DNA from: Tetraselmis striata
Taxonomy: Eukaryota; Chlorophyta; Chlorodendrophyceae; Chlorodendrales; Chlorodendraceae
Assembly: GCA_006384855.1 (NCBI GenBank)
Contig: VCJN01001730.1
Span: 248,001-312,000, forward strand
Length of the DNA: 64,000 nucleotides
Reading direction: 5' to 3'
The notes below the pieces were generated by a model. That model worked only from the letters and a program-made list of their open reading frames with translations, did no database searches and was not told where the DNA came from. Position 1 is the first letter of the stretch. Every line of letters begins with the position of its first letter. The position numbers were made by a program, and so were the translations under genes. Positions 10,986-23,000 of the stretch are shown piece by piece.

Positions 10986-13900
10986 GCACTTCTCACTTCT
11001 CAGCCGCTTTTTCCCTGTGTTAAGCGAAGTACTGCCGTTAAGTACTCGCGACGCCGTCCGCTCCGCCGAGCCGACCGCCCGTCAGCCCGTCAGCCCGCCA
11101 GCCCCCCAGCGCCAGCCAGTCAGCCAGCCAGCCGATCATCAGCACTCCAACGGCCCTCCTTCGGGACTAGCCGCGCAGCTTTGCGGGTTTTACCGGTTGT
11201 CGCGGTTGCGTGTGTCGGCGAGGATCCCGCGATCGGTCGCGCGGTTAGGGGACTAACCGACTAAGTTATTGCTTGCGTCGAGCGCCCCCCCCCCCCCCCC
11301 CCCCCCCCCGCCCCGCCGACAGGTCGGAGGACAGAAAAGGCCAGGACAGGACGCCACGAGGACGGGACAGGATTCTTGGTGCAACCCGGCTCCGTTTCGC
11401 AGGCAAGATTGCCCCAGCCCGCCCGCCCGCCCTCCCGCGGTCAAACCGGCAGGCCTTAGCGCCCCCATCGCGTAAAAACTAGTCCCTAACCGAGCGGTAT
11501 CCGCCCCTTGCTGTCGGCCCTGTCCGGCCGGCGACTCGGGGATCCGTAACCCTTGTACCTCGCGCTAGGGAATGTTTGCCAGGACCCTACCGCATTACCG
11601 AGTTTTCCCGCCTGGTATAACATAACCGTAGCTCCGGTAGGGTTGGCCCCGATATGGGCAACCGCGCGCCACCGGGTGCAGCCGTCATAGTGACGGGGGT
11701 TCGCCCTTGGACGGTTGGGCACTTGGCTGAGGGCGCTGGGGCGTCCCTGCGTCGTGTGTGTTGTTGGGGGGACCCGTCGCCACTACCTGCCTTTTGGAGC
11801 CGCGTCGATCGGGCGTTTAATGGCCGGCCCTCGGCCATTCCGAAGATCGATCGTGTGTTGCAGCGGGATGGGCTAGTGCGCTTTGATGTGTATTATACCC
11901 AAGGGCAGGGTGCGCATGTCCGCGAGCGTTTACAACGTTTTGCATGCCGGTGGGGTTGGTACTTGCGGGAACACCGCTCGTACTGGGATCGCCACGCCGC
12001 CCGCCCTCCCCCTCCCTCCCACCCCTTGCCCTTTCCCCTCCCTCCCATGCCCGCCCACCTGTGCGTTGCGACGCTTAATGTGAATGGGTTGTCTTCTAAG
12101 GTGGAGGATGTTGGCGCGTTGCTGATCGAGCGATCTGTAGATGTTCTGCTCATTCAGGAGACCACGGTTAGGGCGACCGATATGCGAGTGCGTTTTAACG
12201 GGTACTCTGACTACTATTCGTTCGGGGACCGCGTTGCATCGGAACGTGGGTGTTGTGTATTAGTCCGGTCGCCGTACCGGGCGCGGGCAGTCGGCGCGCC
12301 CCACCCATGTTGGACCTGTGTCCGGGTGGGGGGAGGTTGCAGTGACTCCGCGGCCACTATATTTATCTCGGCCTATTTGCCCACCGGCTCACAGGGGGAA
12401 CCGTATCGGGACCGCCTGCGCGAAGAGTTGGCGCGGCTTCGGACGAGTTATCCGAGGGATATGATTGTGGTGGGGGGGGATTGGAACATGGATGAAAGGG
12501 AGTTGACGGCTCTACTCAGGCGTTGGCGGTGCCTTCCCGGCGGTAAGCCCATGTGGCCGCGGGATGCATCGGCGCGCGAACGGGGTACTTGCCGGAGGGG
12601 CAGCTGCCGCGTTCTCGACCACTTCATCGCATGGCCTCCCACCATAGGCCCTCCCCCCCCTCTCTCGCCCTCGGCATGGGTGGACTACTCTTGGGACACC
12701 TCCGATCACTTCCCTGTCCTGTCTTCTTTCCCCGTGGGCGCCATCCGTGAGGATGCCTGTCCACCTCCCCTGCATGAACGCCTGTCTGCAAGGTCCATTC
12801 CCAAACCGGCCCACGGTGACTCTCCCTCTGAATGGCCCAAGCCGTTCCACGATTTTGTCACCGCTAATCCGTTCGCGGTGCTCACCCCTCTAGATGACCC
12901 ACCTGTAGACGGCGGGCCCTCGGGAGGGGGGGGATCCCTAGACACCGGCGCCGACCACTTTATCCAGGCAATATGGTCGGCGGCGCGTGGGGTAGGGGCT
13001 GTTACCAAGCCCATGCGTCGTGGCCTAGGGCCGCCGCTCCAACGGTCTATCCTAGGTGCGATTAATCGTCGGCGCATGGCCTTTATGGCGTGCCGGGGGA
13101 CTAGGGGCCCTCGGGATGCCGCTCTAGCGTCGGCACATTATGCTGCTGCACGGCATAGGGTCCGGACACTAGTACGTAATAACCGCCGCCGCCAGAGGGA
13201 GCGGGCCGTGCTAAAAGCGGTTCAGGATTTTAAGAAGGGTGGTGGGAGACGGGAGTTCTGGAAGTGGGCGCGCTCTCTCCGTAAGGGGCAGGGTTCATTC
13301 GAGGGCGCGAACGACCAGCCAGTACGCGATTCGGTATCGGGGGTACTTCATACCGAGCCGGGCGAAATCAATGCGTGCTGGGCGCGGCACTATCGGGAGC
13401 TGCTGCGTGACCCCCACCCCCTAGCACAACGGGTGGCGATATACCGTGCGGCGTGGGAACACCGACACGGTACATCCCCACCCATTGCCCCCGCACTAAA
13501 CGGGATTAATGGGCATATAGCATGGGAGGAACTAGTCAAGGCTCTTAGGCGTTTAAAAAATAATAAGGCCCAGGGGCAGGATGGGATCACTGCAGAGGCT
13601 TTAAAATTGGCGATATACGCCCCGAATAGCCATTTTGGCAAGGCATTGCTGGCCTTAATTAACGGGATATGGACTAAGAACTATATCCCCCAGCAGTGGC
13701 GTAGCTCGGCCATAGTATCGGTGCCCAAGAAAGGCGACGCGACCGTTATGGACAATTATAGGGGTATTTCGATTATGGGTGCCGCTATGAAACTCCTTAT
13801 GACCATCATTTCCCAACGCTTGCAAGACGTCTGCCAAGCTAAAGGGACAATCCGCCGTTGGCAAGCGGGTTTTATGCGGAATGAGGAGGGCCCCATGCAA

Positions 13901-15932
13901 GTCGCCAGCTTGTTCGATATCGCGGCTCGTCGCCAAGCGGCAGGTCTACCCACGTACGCGGGTTTTATTGACTTTAGGAAGGCATATGACACCGTACCTC
14001 ATGAGCTTTTATTCCTAAAACTACAAGCCATAGGAGTTTCGGGTCATATGCTTACCTTCATTAAAACTTTATACAGGGATAGTATGGTACGGGTCAAGAC
14101 AAGGGTGGCCCCGGGAACACTATAAGACCCCATACCCATAGATAGAGCGTGGCCTCCGACAGGGATGCCCCGCTTCCCCCATCCTATTTAACATATTTAT
14201 TAACGATATATTCGATGGGGTAGAACATCTAGGATGTGATGTTCCAGGGTGCACTGACACATTAGCGGCAAGGCAACCACTAAGGGTGCCAGGTCAGTTA
14301 TACGCGGACGACGCTGTTGGTATCACAGGCTCGTTCGATAACCTGCATGCCATGTTCGCCCACTTCTCGCAGTGGGCGGAGGATCATTTTATGGGGTTTG
14401 GGGTACTTAAGTGTGGGGTGATGGCATTAGGCCGATATTCCGACGAGACCGCGTTACGCGAACAAGCTGCCCGATGGCAGCTTGGGGGGGAACGGGTACC
14501 GGTTGTAAATGAATATAGGTACTTGGGTACGGTCATTAAGTCGGATTTAGGTATGCAACACATAGTAGACGACCGGGTTAAGAAGGGTAAACGCGCTATT
14601 GAGGCGCTCGATTCGGTATTAGTCGGTGGACGGGACATAATCCCTATTAATGTGCGTGTGTCGGTTTTTAAAACCTGTGTACTGCCGGTTTTAACTTATG
14701 GGTGTGAAGTATGGGGCATGGATAGAACTAGCGGCGCAAATAAATTACAAACTGTACTCAATCAGTGCTTGCGTTGCCTCATTGGGGTAGGTAAAAACTC
14801 CCCTGGGGTAGCCACTGCACCGATGATGCGGGAATTGGATATTGCGCCCATAGAGGCTACGGCCGCTGCGGCACGGGCTCGGGCGTTCCTTAAAGCATCC
14901 GACTTGAATACATGTATAACCCATTTAGTAGATCAGCCAAGTCGGGCGCGCCCTAACACGTGGACGTCGGGGACTGTGCGGTGGTTAGATCGACTAGCTA
15001 GGGCGAACGTTAGGCTAGCTGAGGGGGCGCACCTTCCACTTGAGTGGAGGTCACTAGCCGCGCGCGATGCCGCTAAACTAGTAAAGGCATCGGTGTGGGC
15101 GCGTTACGAATCGTCGGTATCGTTAGCACGCAATAACACCTGGGGTATATATGTCCAGGCGTCCTATGCGTCAAACCCGTTGCCACAGTACGGTGTGGGT
15201 GTCCCCGCGGGGGTTGTGGCCGGGTTGCACATTATGATACAATTACGCACCCGAGTATTTCCCACTGCCCGCCGATTGGCCCGGATTCATGCCATGCCTG
15301 AGCGGTTCCTTGAACACTGCCCTGCATGTGGCGGAGGTGAATCTGAGACTATCGAACATATGTTGGTGGAGTGCCCGCGGTGGGGGTATCACCGTCATAA
15401 TTTTGGGTTGTTAGTTCCGGAGTTCAGGGATTTTATTAGTAGTCAGGTTAGTGCGTCAACACCTGAGGACTTAACTGCCTTTATTTTGGGCGGGGTCCCC
15501 CCCTCCCTTCACGGCGCCCTGGATTTTACTGGGAATGGGGAATTTTTCCAGCTATGGCGTCAGGCCCTCCCTCACATTGCCTTTTTTGTTGCACATGTAT
15601 CGCACTCCCGAAATGCTTTGCTCCGCGGGTTGGGGCTTGCCCCAACTCGCATTACTCGAATGGGCCGACGCCCAAACGGGTAGGGCGGACCTTTCGTGGT
15701 CAGTGCCGGGTATTTTGATGGCAGTGTTTTAGACGGTGATCCAACAGTGTTGGAAATTCCGTCACTGGCTTTTAATTAGTCTTGCGAAATGCTTCGGCAA
15801 TTTGCTTGATGACTATAACGGAGCGTCGCCTACCCAGGGCTTTCCGTAACTGGATTGCTGCCTAAACGGCCGTCGTAGAGACGCTGCAAGGGTTTCACTG
15901 GTGCCAGTCCTGTCCCGGGGGCGAAAAAAAAA
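10986..15932 (+). mobile_element. Near-complete non-LTR retrotransposon (LINE)
   Basis: The element is bounded by an exact 12-bp target-site duplication and ends in an A run at 15,924-15,933. Its length of about 4.95 kb suits a full-length LINE. The 5' leader (10,986-11,653) contains CAGCC-type short repeats at 11,080-11,140 and a C run of about 28 starting at 11,284. The body codes for an APE-type endonuclease, a reverse transcriptase and a C-terminal zinc finger. The 3' UTR runs from 15,684. The intact duplication and tail suggest a fairly recent insertion, although the RT frame is broken. I would place it among L1-like elements of green algae, but the clade needs a tree. Confidence 0.85.
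11654..15683 (+). pseudogene. LINE polyprotein: endonuclease, reverse transcriptase, zinc finger; one stop plus one frameshift
   Basis: The first frame (ATG 11,654 to stop 14,125) has an N-terminal region, then an endonuclease from about 12,060: ATLNVNGLSS, LLIQETTV, VVGGDWNMDE and SDHFPVLSSF are its Asn, Glu, Asp/Asn and Asp-His motifs. The RT follows: NNKAQGQDGITAEAL, VPKKGD with NYRGISIM, and FIDFRKAYDTVPH. A TAA at 14,123-14,125 ends the frame. The RT continues in the +1 frame from about 14,142 (RGLRQGCPASPILFNIFIND), with the catalytic YADD near 14,300, and ends at TAG 15,681-15,683. Near 15,315-15,385 a CPAC...HMLVEC zinc finger matches the family's C-terminal finger. Both lesions lie within about 20 bp, between two conserved RT blocks. 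Confidence 0.82.
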
Positions 15933-15944
15933 ACCATGTACCCG
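15933..15944. repeat. Target-site duplication, right copy, of the LINE
   Basis: ACCATGTACCCG follows the poly(A) run directly and matches 10,974-10,985 exactly. Confidence 0.8.
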
Positions 15945-17045
15945 TACGGGCGGCAGGCATCCTTACCGCCTATACTCATCAATAGTTATTGTCGGATCGG
16001 AGATCAACGCTCTTTCCTCATACAGGTACCCAGGTACGAGTATCGATTACGTGGACGATTGACCGTGCCATCGGCATCAGCATCGTCAGCCGCGCGCCCC
16101 GCCGCCGCCACTGACTGTCGTCAGCACCATCGAGGGCGCCGCTCGGAGGTTCCCCCACTGTCATCACCGGCGGTCAGGTACACCACACCCCGCCGCAACC
16201 TCCGCCCAGCGACACGCTCTGCACGGTGCCAGGCGCTTACTGAATAGCGATATCCAGGATCACGGTCCCTACCTCGGGGTTCCGCCACAAGCGCGCTCCG
16301 CCGGCCCTGCATTGGGTGTCGGAGGTGCGATGCCGCTCGGTGATGATGGTGTCGGAGCGCGCTCACCCGCCCAGTAGCATACTTTCCGCGTATGCATATA
16401 TTTTCTCCCGGGCGTCACCGAGACAGCGACGCCGACGGCGCTCGGAACGCAACAGCCACGCCTCCTTGCACTCATTTCCCCTCCCGTTCCACCGTGATGG
16501 CAGCGATCAATGCGCTCCAGATTGCTTCGTGTTCCTGGATCACACGTCCGCTAGTGGTTTGCTTGGCGGTGCGCCGCGATAGTGGTGGGGGGCCCGGGGG
16601 GGGGGGAGGGGGGGGGGGGGGGGTGCCCTAAGACCAAAAAGCCCAACTTGCCCTCCTTCGTCATCGGCGAGATCCCACGCGCTGCGCGAAGCCCATCGGC
16701 GGTCCTACACTCCATGCCTCGCTCGTGTTCCCCCTGTCGCCCTTTGGCATCCCTCCTCCAGCGACCCACCCGGGTAGCGCTGCACACGTCAAGCGAATGA
16801 ACCAGCCGGGGCCACCCCTCCCCAACAGCCGTCCGAAGCCGCTCCCCCCCCTCGCCTACTCACCCGCCCTCCGCTGCACCATGCCACACGCGGACGCCCG
16901 CCTCTGCGCGGAGTTACCTCTCCCTGTGACTGTTCTCCTTCTCACCGCCCGCTCACCAAGAGCCTCGCAACTGCGCTTTGCCAACAGGGGACGGGCGGCT
17001 GCTCCTAGCGTAAGAGGGGGCGGAGGCGGAGAAGAGACGCCGCCA
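15945..17045. other. Intergenic region and probable promoter of the ligase gene
   Basis: No coding region is supported. A G run interrupted by single bases occupies 16,586-16,623. Open frames on both strands overlap and lack motifs. The last 300 bp are pyrimidine-rich and should contain the promoter and 5' UTR of the downstream gene. In-frame ATGs at 16,797 and 16,881 would extend that protein if the first exon starts earlier. Confidence 0.4.
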
Positions 17046-20000
17046 ATGCTCTTGGGCGGCCCAATGGTGCCGCTGGCAAGCGCCAGGTCTGCAGTGGGCG
17101 TCTGCCTGCGGCTTCCTGCCCAGCCTGCCATCAGGCTGCACAGCAACAGCCGCCCCGCGCTGCCCGGCCCGCGCCGCACCGTCCCCCGCAGCGCCCGCCG
17201 GGTGGCCGTCCAGGCCAGCCAGGCCGACTCTAACGACAGAAGCGCCTCCAGCCCCGACAGCCAGCTCACACGCGACGATGTCCTGGCGATGAAACTGAGG
17301 GAGCTGCGCATGAATCTGGACGCGCGCGGCCTGGACACTACAGGCCTCAAGGCGCGCCCGCATCCATCCGGCTCGCCCAGGCACACGGCTGCGCTTGGAT
17401 CAACCTGGCCGGCGCCGCAATAAAGCCCTTCCCCACCCCTTTCGACCGTGCAGAGAGACATGCAGGAGACGCTGCTCGAGTACCTGGAGCGTGATGGGGG
17501 CGTTGCGGAGGGTTACCGGCTAGAGGAGGTGGACGGCGACGAGAGCGAGTGGACCGTCCCAGGGCCGGGGCACCCCTACCAGGGGCTCACCACCGCGCAG
17601 CTGCACTCTCGCCTGTCGCTGCTGTCTGTCAAGGTACAGCGGCAGGGGCGGCCGAGAGCTCCTCACCTGCTTCTGAGCAACGTCGGCTCGGGGCCAGGGC
17701 TTGGGGGGCAGGAGAGGGGAGACGGCAATGGCGGGCCGCTGGAGGCTCGCGCCGCTGGGTCGGTGCTTGTAGCTGGGCGGATGGGCGGATGAGCCGGGCG
17801 CGTGGGTGCTAGTAGGCGCTTGCGGAGGGGCCCAAAAGTTCGAGCGCCGTGCAGATGCCTGATGGCGCAGCTTGGCTGCCCGCGCAGGCTCTGTCGGACC
17901 GCGTCACCGCGCTTGGCGTGTCCAAGCCCGGCCCGATGCCCAAGGCGCAGCTGGTGGCGCTGCTGGCAACGGTGAGGCTTGCCCCTCACCCCCCTCCCCT
18001 GGCCCAATCATGCCTGCGCCGCATGCCGTGCATGGAAGTAGCTGCTGCATGGGCTGAACAAGCTGTCTGCTGAGTGGGGCGCCGCTTGCTGTGGGGTTTA
18101 TCCTCCTGCCTTAAACTCCGCTTGCCCTTCCCCTGTGGCCCTACAGCTGGTGACGGGGCCCAACACAACGGCAGTCGCGCAGAGCGTGGAGCAGCAGATC
18201 CGTGAGGTGGAGCCGGCACGAAGGGGGCGCCCGCCTTCCGCCACGAACCCTGCCTCCGCGCTGAGCATCAGCCCCAGCATCACAGCTTCGGAGCTCCGCG
18301 ACGTGCAACCCCACCCGGCACAGTCTGGTCCTTCTCTTGCCGCCTGACCCAGCCCGCACATCCGCTGAGGGACAGGCGCGTGATTGAACCGACAAGCCCT
18401 CCCCCCCCCGCGCCCCCCCCCCCCCCCCCCCGGCGATGGTGTGCAGGAGCTATCCAAGCTCGGCATGGCCACCACGGGCACCAAGGCGATGCTGCGCGAG
18501 CGGCTGGAGGGCGCGCTGCAGGCGATGGCGCAGGCGGGTGTGCCCGTCAACCGCAACGACCCCTCCACCTGGTCGCTGCTGGAGCTGTCCAGCTGGCTGC
18601 GTTCCAAGGGCGTCGCGCCGCAGGGCAGCCGCCAGGAGCTAGTAGCCTGCGTGCAGGCGGGAATGGAGGCGGAGTCCCAGGCGCGCAATCCCCCCCCCCC
18701 CCCCCCCCCCCCCTCCCCCCCTTTCCCTTCTTGCTTGCCTGGCCCTTGCCATCCCATGCTGTATTGCCTTGCCGCTGACACCCTCCCCACCACCACACAC
18801 ACACACACACCGCGGCGACCTCTTCTTCCTGACGGGCAGGGGCTCAACGTTGCCTCAGCTCTGGATCCAAGCCAGTCAGGCTTCACCGAGGTCGAGAAGG
18901 TACGCCACCTTGCTCGGGGCTACCTACCCAGCGGGCATTGCATTCCAGCCCATCACCGTACTTCTCACTATCTCGCATACCCTCTGCTGGGTTGACGTGC
19001 CTCTTTGAGAGGGGGAGGGGAGGGATGAGCGCGCGCAGGTGTGTGTGTGTGTGTGTGTGTGGGGGGGGGGGGCTCTGTTTGTATGTGGAGAAGGGGGGGG
19101 GGTGCTGCCAGCACGTGCCATCCTTCATGTTGCCCTCGCAGATAGTCATGCCGCTGGTTAGTTCTCCTTCAAGCATTGGCCACGCCTGGAAGGCATGTAG
19201 GTCGCTTCAGATTTCGCCGGTTTGTGTTCAGGCAGCTTTAGAAAGGGCATAAGCCCCCCCCCCCCCCCCCCCCCCCTCTGCGCGAGAAGGCAGCCTGGGA
19301 TTCACACCCTCACCCCGGCCCTCACCTGCTGGTGCTGCCGTCCGACTCACCGCCGGGAGCCCCCTCCCCCAAATGAACTGTTCTCAGAATCTGGAAGGAC
19401 TCACCGTGGGGGAGCTCAAGGAGGCCCTCCGGGAGCGCTCCCTCGTCCTCAGCGGCGCTAAGGCGGATCTGGTTGATCGGCTCCGGGTGCGCCCCCGCCT
19501 GCCTGGTGGGAGAGTCTGGGAACACCAGTCCGAGCCCCTCACGGTCTGCTCGTACGCCTGGTTTTGCCGGGACAAGGCGCCCCTAACGTGCATCCGGGCA
19601 GGGGCGTGCACAAGCGGGGCGTGCTTCATGCTCCGTGCTGCCTGCGACCCGGTACATTTGCATTTTTGCTTGTTTGGGGGGGGGGGAGGGGGGGGGGGGG
19701 GGGGTTGAGCCGCCACAAGCTCATGCCATTGCTGGGCTTCTTGGGCCGACAGTGGCACGCAACTGTAGACCTAAAGGACAAGAGAGCTGACAGGGCCGTT
19801 GGCTGATGCTTCCCAGGTGGCGCTTGCGAATGAGCGGGTGTCTGCGGGGATGGCGAACGGAGAAGCGTCTGGAAAAGATGCGGAAGAGGAAGATAGCTCT
19901 GCCTGGAGCGAGCTGTTCCCCTGGACGCCCGACCACATCAACATGATGAGCGTGCGTATCCCCTTCTGCCCCCTCCCAGTACAACGGTGCCCCCACCTGG

Positions 20001-23000
20001 TGGAGAGCATCATGCGCCCCTCCACCTACTGCCATCCGTGCCTTAAATGCTCTGAAATAGTGGAGGTCTGCTCGGGCTCTGCATGCAAAGCTTGGTAGCC
20101 ATGCGCTCCCAATTGTGTGGCTTATCGCTGTGCACCCCACGTCGCGGGCAGGTGGAGGAGCTGCGCGAGGGGCTGGTGTACTTTGGTCTGAACGCGAGCG
20201 GGGAGCGCTCCGAGCTGGAGGAGCGCCTGTGGCCCATCCTGCAGAAGGAGGCCACGGAGTACTCCAAGAGGATGGAGATGTCAGGCAGCAGCACCGCGCT
20301 GGACGCCTCGTGGGGCAGCTTCCAGGCGGGCGAGCAGGGGCTGCCGGTGCTGCTGGAGGATCCGACGGTGGTGGCGCTGGTGTGCGGCGGGCCCTCCGCG
20401 GAGAGCGGCGTCAGCCTCACCAGTGCCCGGACGTGCGCTCCCACCACATGTCCCCCTCACTCAAGCGCCCCACGCTCATTCGCGTGCCCGCACTTATGCG
20501 CATGCCCATCAGTCCTTCGCCTCGGGATGCTGCGAGTCCCCCGCCGATTGCATCAGAGCTGGGATGTCATGACATGCCACACCACATCCGCACCCGCCGC
20601 CACAGGCTGCTCACCCCCCCCCCCCCCCCCCCCTCTCCCTCCCCTGGCGCCTCTTGCCACCAGCGTGATGGACCAGCTCCAGACGGCCAGCCGCAGCCGC
20701 AGCGCGCAGGACGAGGTGGAGGGTGATGAGGAGGGCGGAGATGGTGCCGACGACAGCCTGGGACGCGGCATTCATGTGCACGTGTACTACATCGACGCGA
20801 GCCTGGTGGCGTGGCAGGTCACCGCGGCGCAGCTCTACTCCCACTCGCCGCGCGACTTTGACTACAAGCTGGCCTCGGGCGAGCTGCAGCCCGTGAGCGG
20901 CCCGTACGCCGACTTGGCGGAGCTGGCGGCGCACCTGAAGGGCGGCGCGAGCGTGGTGTTCCCGGTGGTGCACGGCCGTTGGGGCGAGGACGGGGGACTG
21001 GCTCGGCTGCTGGAGGCGGCGGACGTGCCGTTTGTTGGGACTCCGGCGTTTGCGGCGGAGGGCGCCTTCAACAAGGTGACGCTGGCCTGCCACACATTGT
21101 ATGTGCGCAATGGGGCGAGTATAAAGAGGGTTCTTTCCATCTCATACTGCAAAGCCGCGAGAGCCCCCCCCCCCCCCCCCCCCCCCCCGCCCCCGCGCCA
21201 TGGAGCATAGCCTCTGCTTCATGCAGACTTTCTTATCAAGCGATGTCTACGATGAATGTCATGATTTGCTTAGAGGGAGGCATGCCCCACGGTTGTGTAT
21301 CGCCATGCTCTGTTGGCGACTCGCCGCTGCCAGCAAGCATGCCTCAACTCATGCCGCACGTGCTCATGCAGGCCAGCGCTAGTCAGAAGCTGCTGCATTT
21401 GGGCTACCCGCAGCTTCCGCTGCTGTCGCTCACCATTGCCGGCAACGCCGGAGCCATGCTGTCCGAGTGGGCCGCCGAGGAGCAGCTGGACGCGGAGGGC
21501 ACCTACGTGGTCAAGCCCGCCAAGTCCGGGAGCAGCATCGGCGTCTCGCTGGCGCAGGGCCTGGAGGAGGCCGCCCACATCGCCTCCAAGCTGCTGGCTG
21601 GTAGGCTTGATCACCTGCACTGTCGCCGCAGCGAACACACCCTTACCTCCTCCCCCCTCCGCCAAATGTCATTGCCAGTGCTATCGTGACCGCAATGAGG
21701 CATATCGGCTGATGTCCTCTATACACAAGTCCCTCGCGTTATCAAGCAATAAATGCTGCCTTTATAAATCACATGTATGTGGAGCAGTACGGTTGACTGC
21801 ATGCGCAGAGTGGCATTGAGCGCAGTGTTGGGCCCATCCGCTGGTCGAGCTCATTCCCTGCTGCGCGGACTCGGTGTCAATGTCCTACAGCGTTTATGTA
21901 TTCCGGGTGCCAACGCACCTATGAGAACCCTGATTATAGGCCTCGAATTGGCCTTGCATGCCACCTATCAGGACATTTGTTCCACGTCCGCTACAGTTTC
22001 GTCTACATTTGACCTCTGACACGCAGGGCAGGCGCTCATTTTCAGTATGCTTATTACCGCGCCGGCTCCCGTCCATCTGCTGGTGCTTGTAATATAGCAA
22101 TGCATAAATACCCACCTGGGCATCGCGGACACTGTCAGCGCCTGATCATCGCGCTGGCCTTGTGGTGACAGGGGGCGGCCACGAGCAGGTGGTGGTGCAG
22201 CCGTACCTCAACGACGCGCTCGAGTTCTCCGTCTGCGTCATCGACACGCCCGGCGGCCCCGTCGCCCTGCCGCCCACCGAGGTCTGCCCTACTGTTCATG
22301 CCTCCTGCTGCTGCGGGTGGCTGCGCGCCACCTAAGCTTCCCTGGAGGCTCTCTGAGGCGGGTCCTCCGCTTTGGATGGCTGTGCCGGTGATGTTGGGCA
22401 GAGCAGGAGCAATAAAGCCAGTGGGCCCTGGGCGCATGCCAACATGGCGGGACTGACTGCGCATGTGTGCTTGCCGCTGGCACAGATCGAGCTGATGCCG
22501 CATGAGGATGACGCATGGGAGGCGGAGGAGCTGCGGCGGCGCTTCCATCAGCACACCGGTATGTACAGCGCGGAGGAGCTGCCGGTGGACTTTTACCTGG
22601 AGGAGGCCACACAGCCGGCGAAGCTGCCCAAGCCGCCGCGCCTGTTTGACTACCGCCGCAAGTACCTGCCCAGCACGCAGGTGCAGAGCCACACGCCAGC
22701 CCGCTGCGCGCGCGAGACCCTCAACGCCATTCGCTTCGCCGCCACCAAGCTCTTCCTTGACTTCGGGCTGCGCGACTTTGCGCGCATCGACGGCTGGGTC
22801 ATGCCCAACGGCAGCGTGTGGGCGCCGCAGCGCGTGCGTCCCAACCCCGCGGACATCACACTCAACGAGCTCTTCACGGTGAAGGGGGTGGACAACTTCG
22901 AGCGTATTTACCGCCCGGGCGAAGAGGACACAGAGGCGGCCGCCGCCGCGCAGGCGCAGGCGCTGGAGGCCGTCGCCGACTTGGACGACACGGACGCCAC

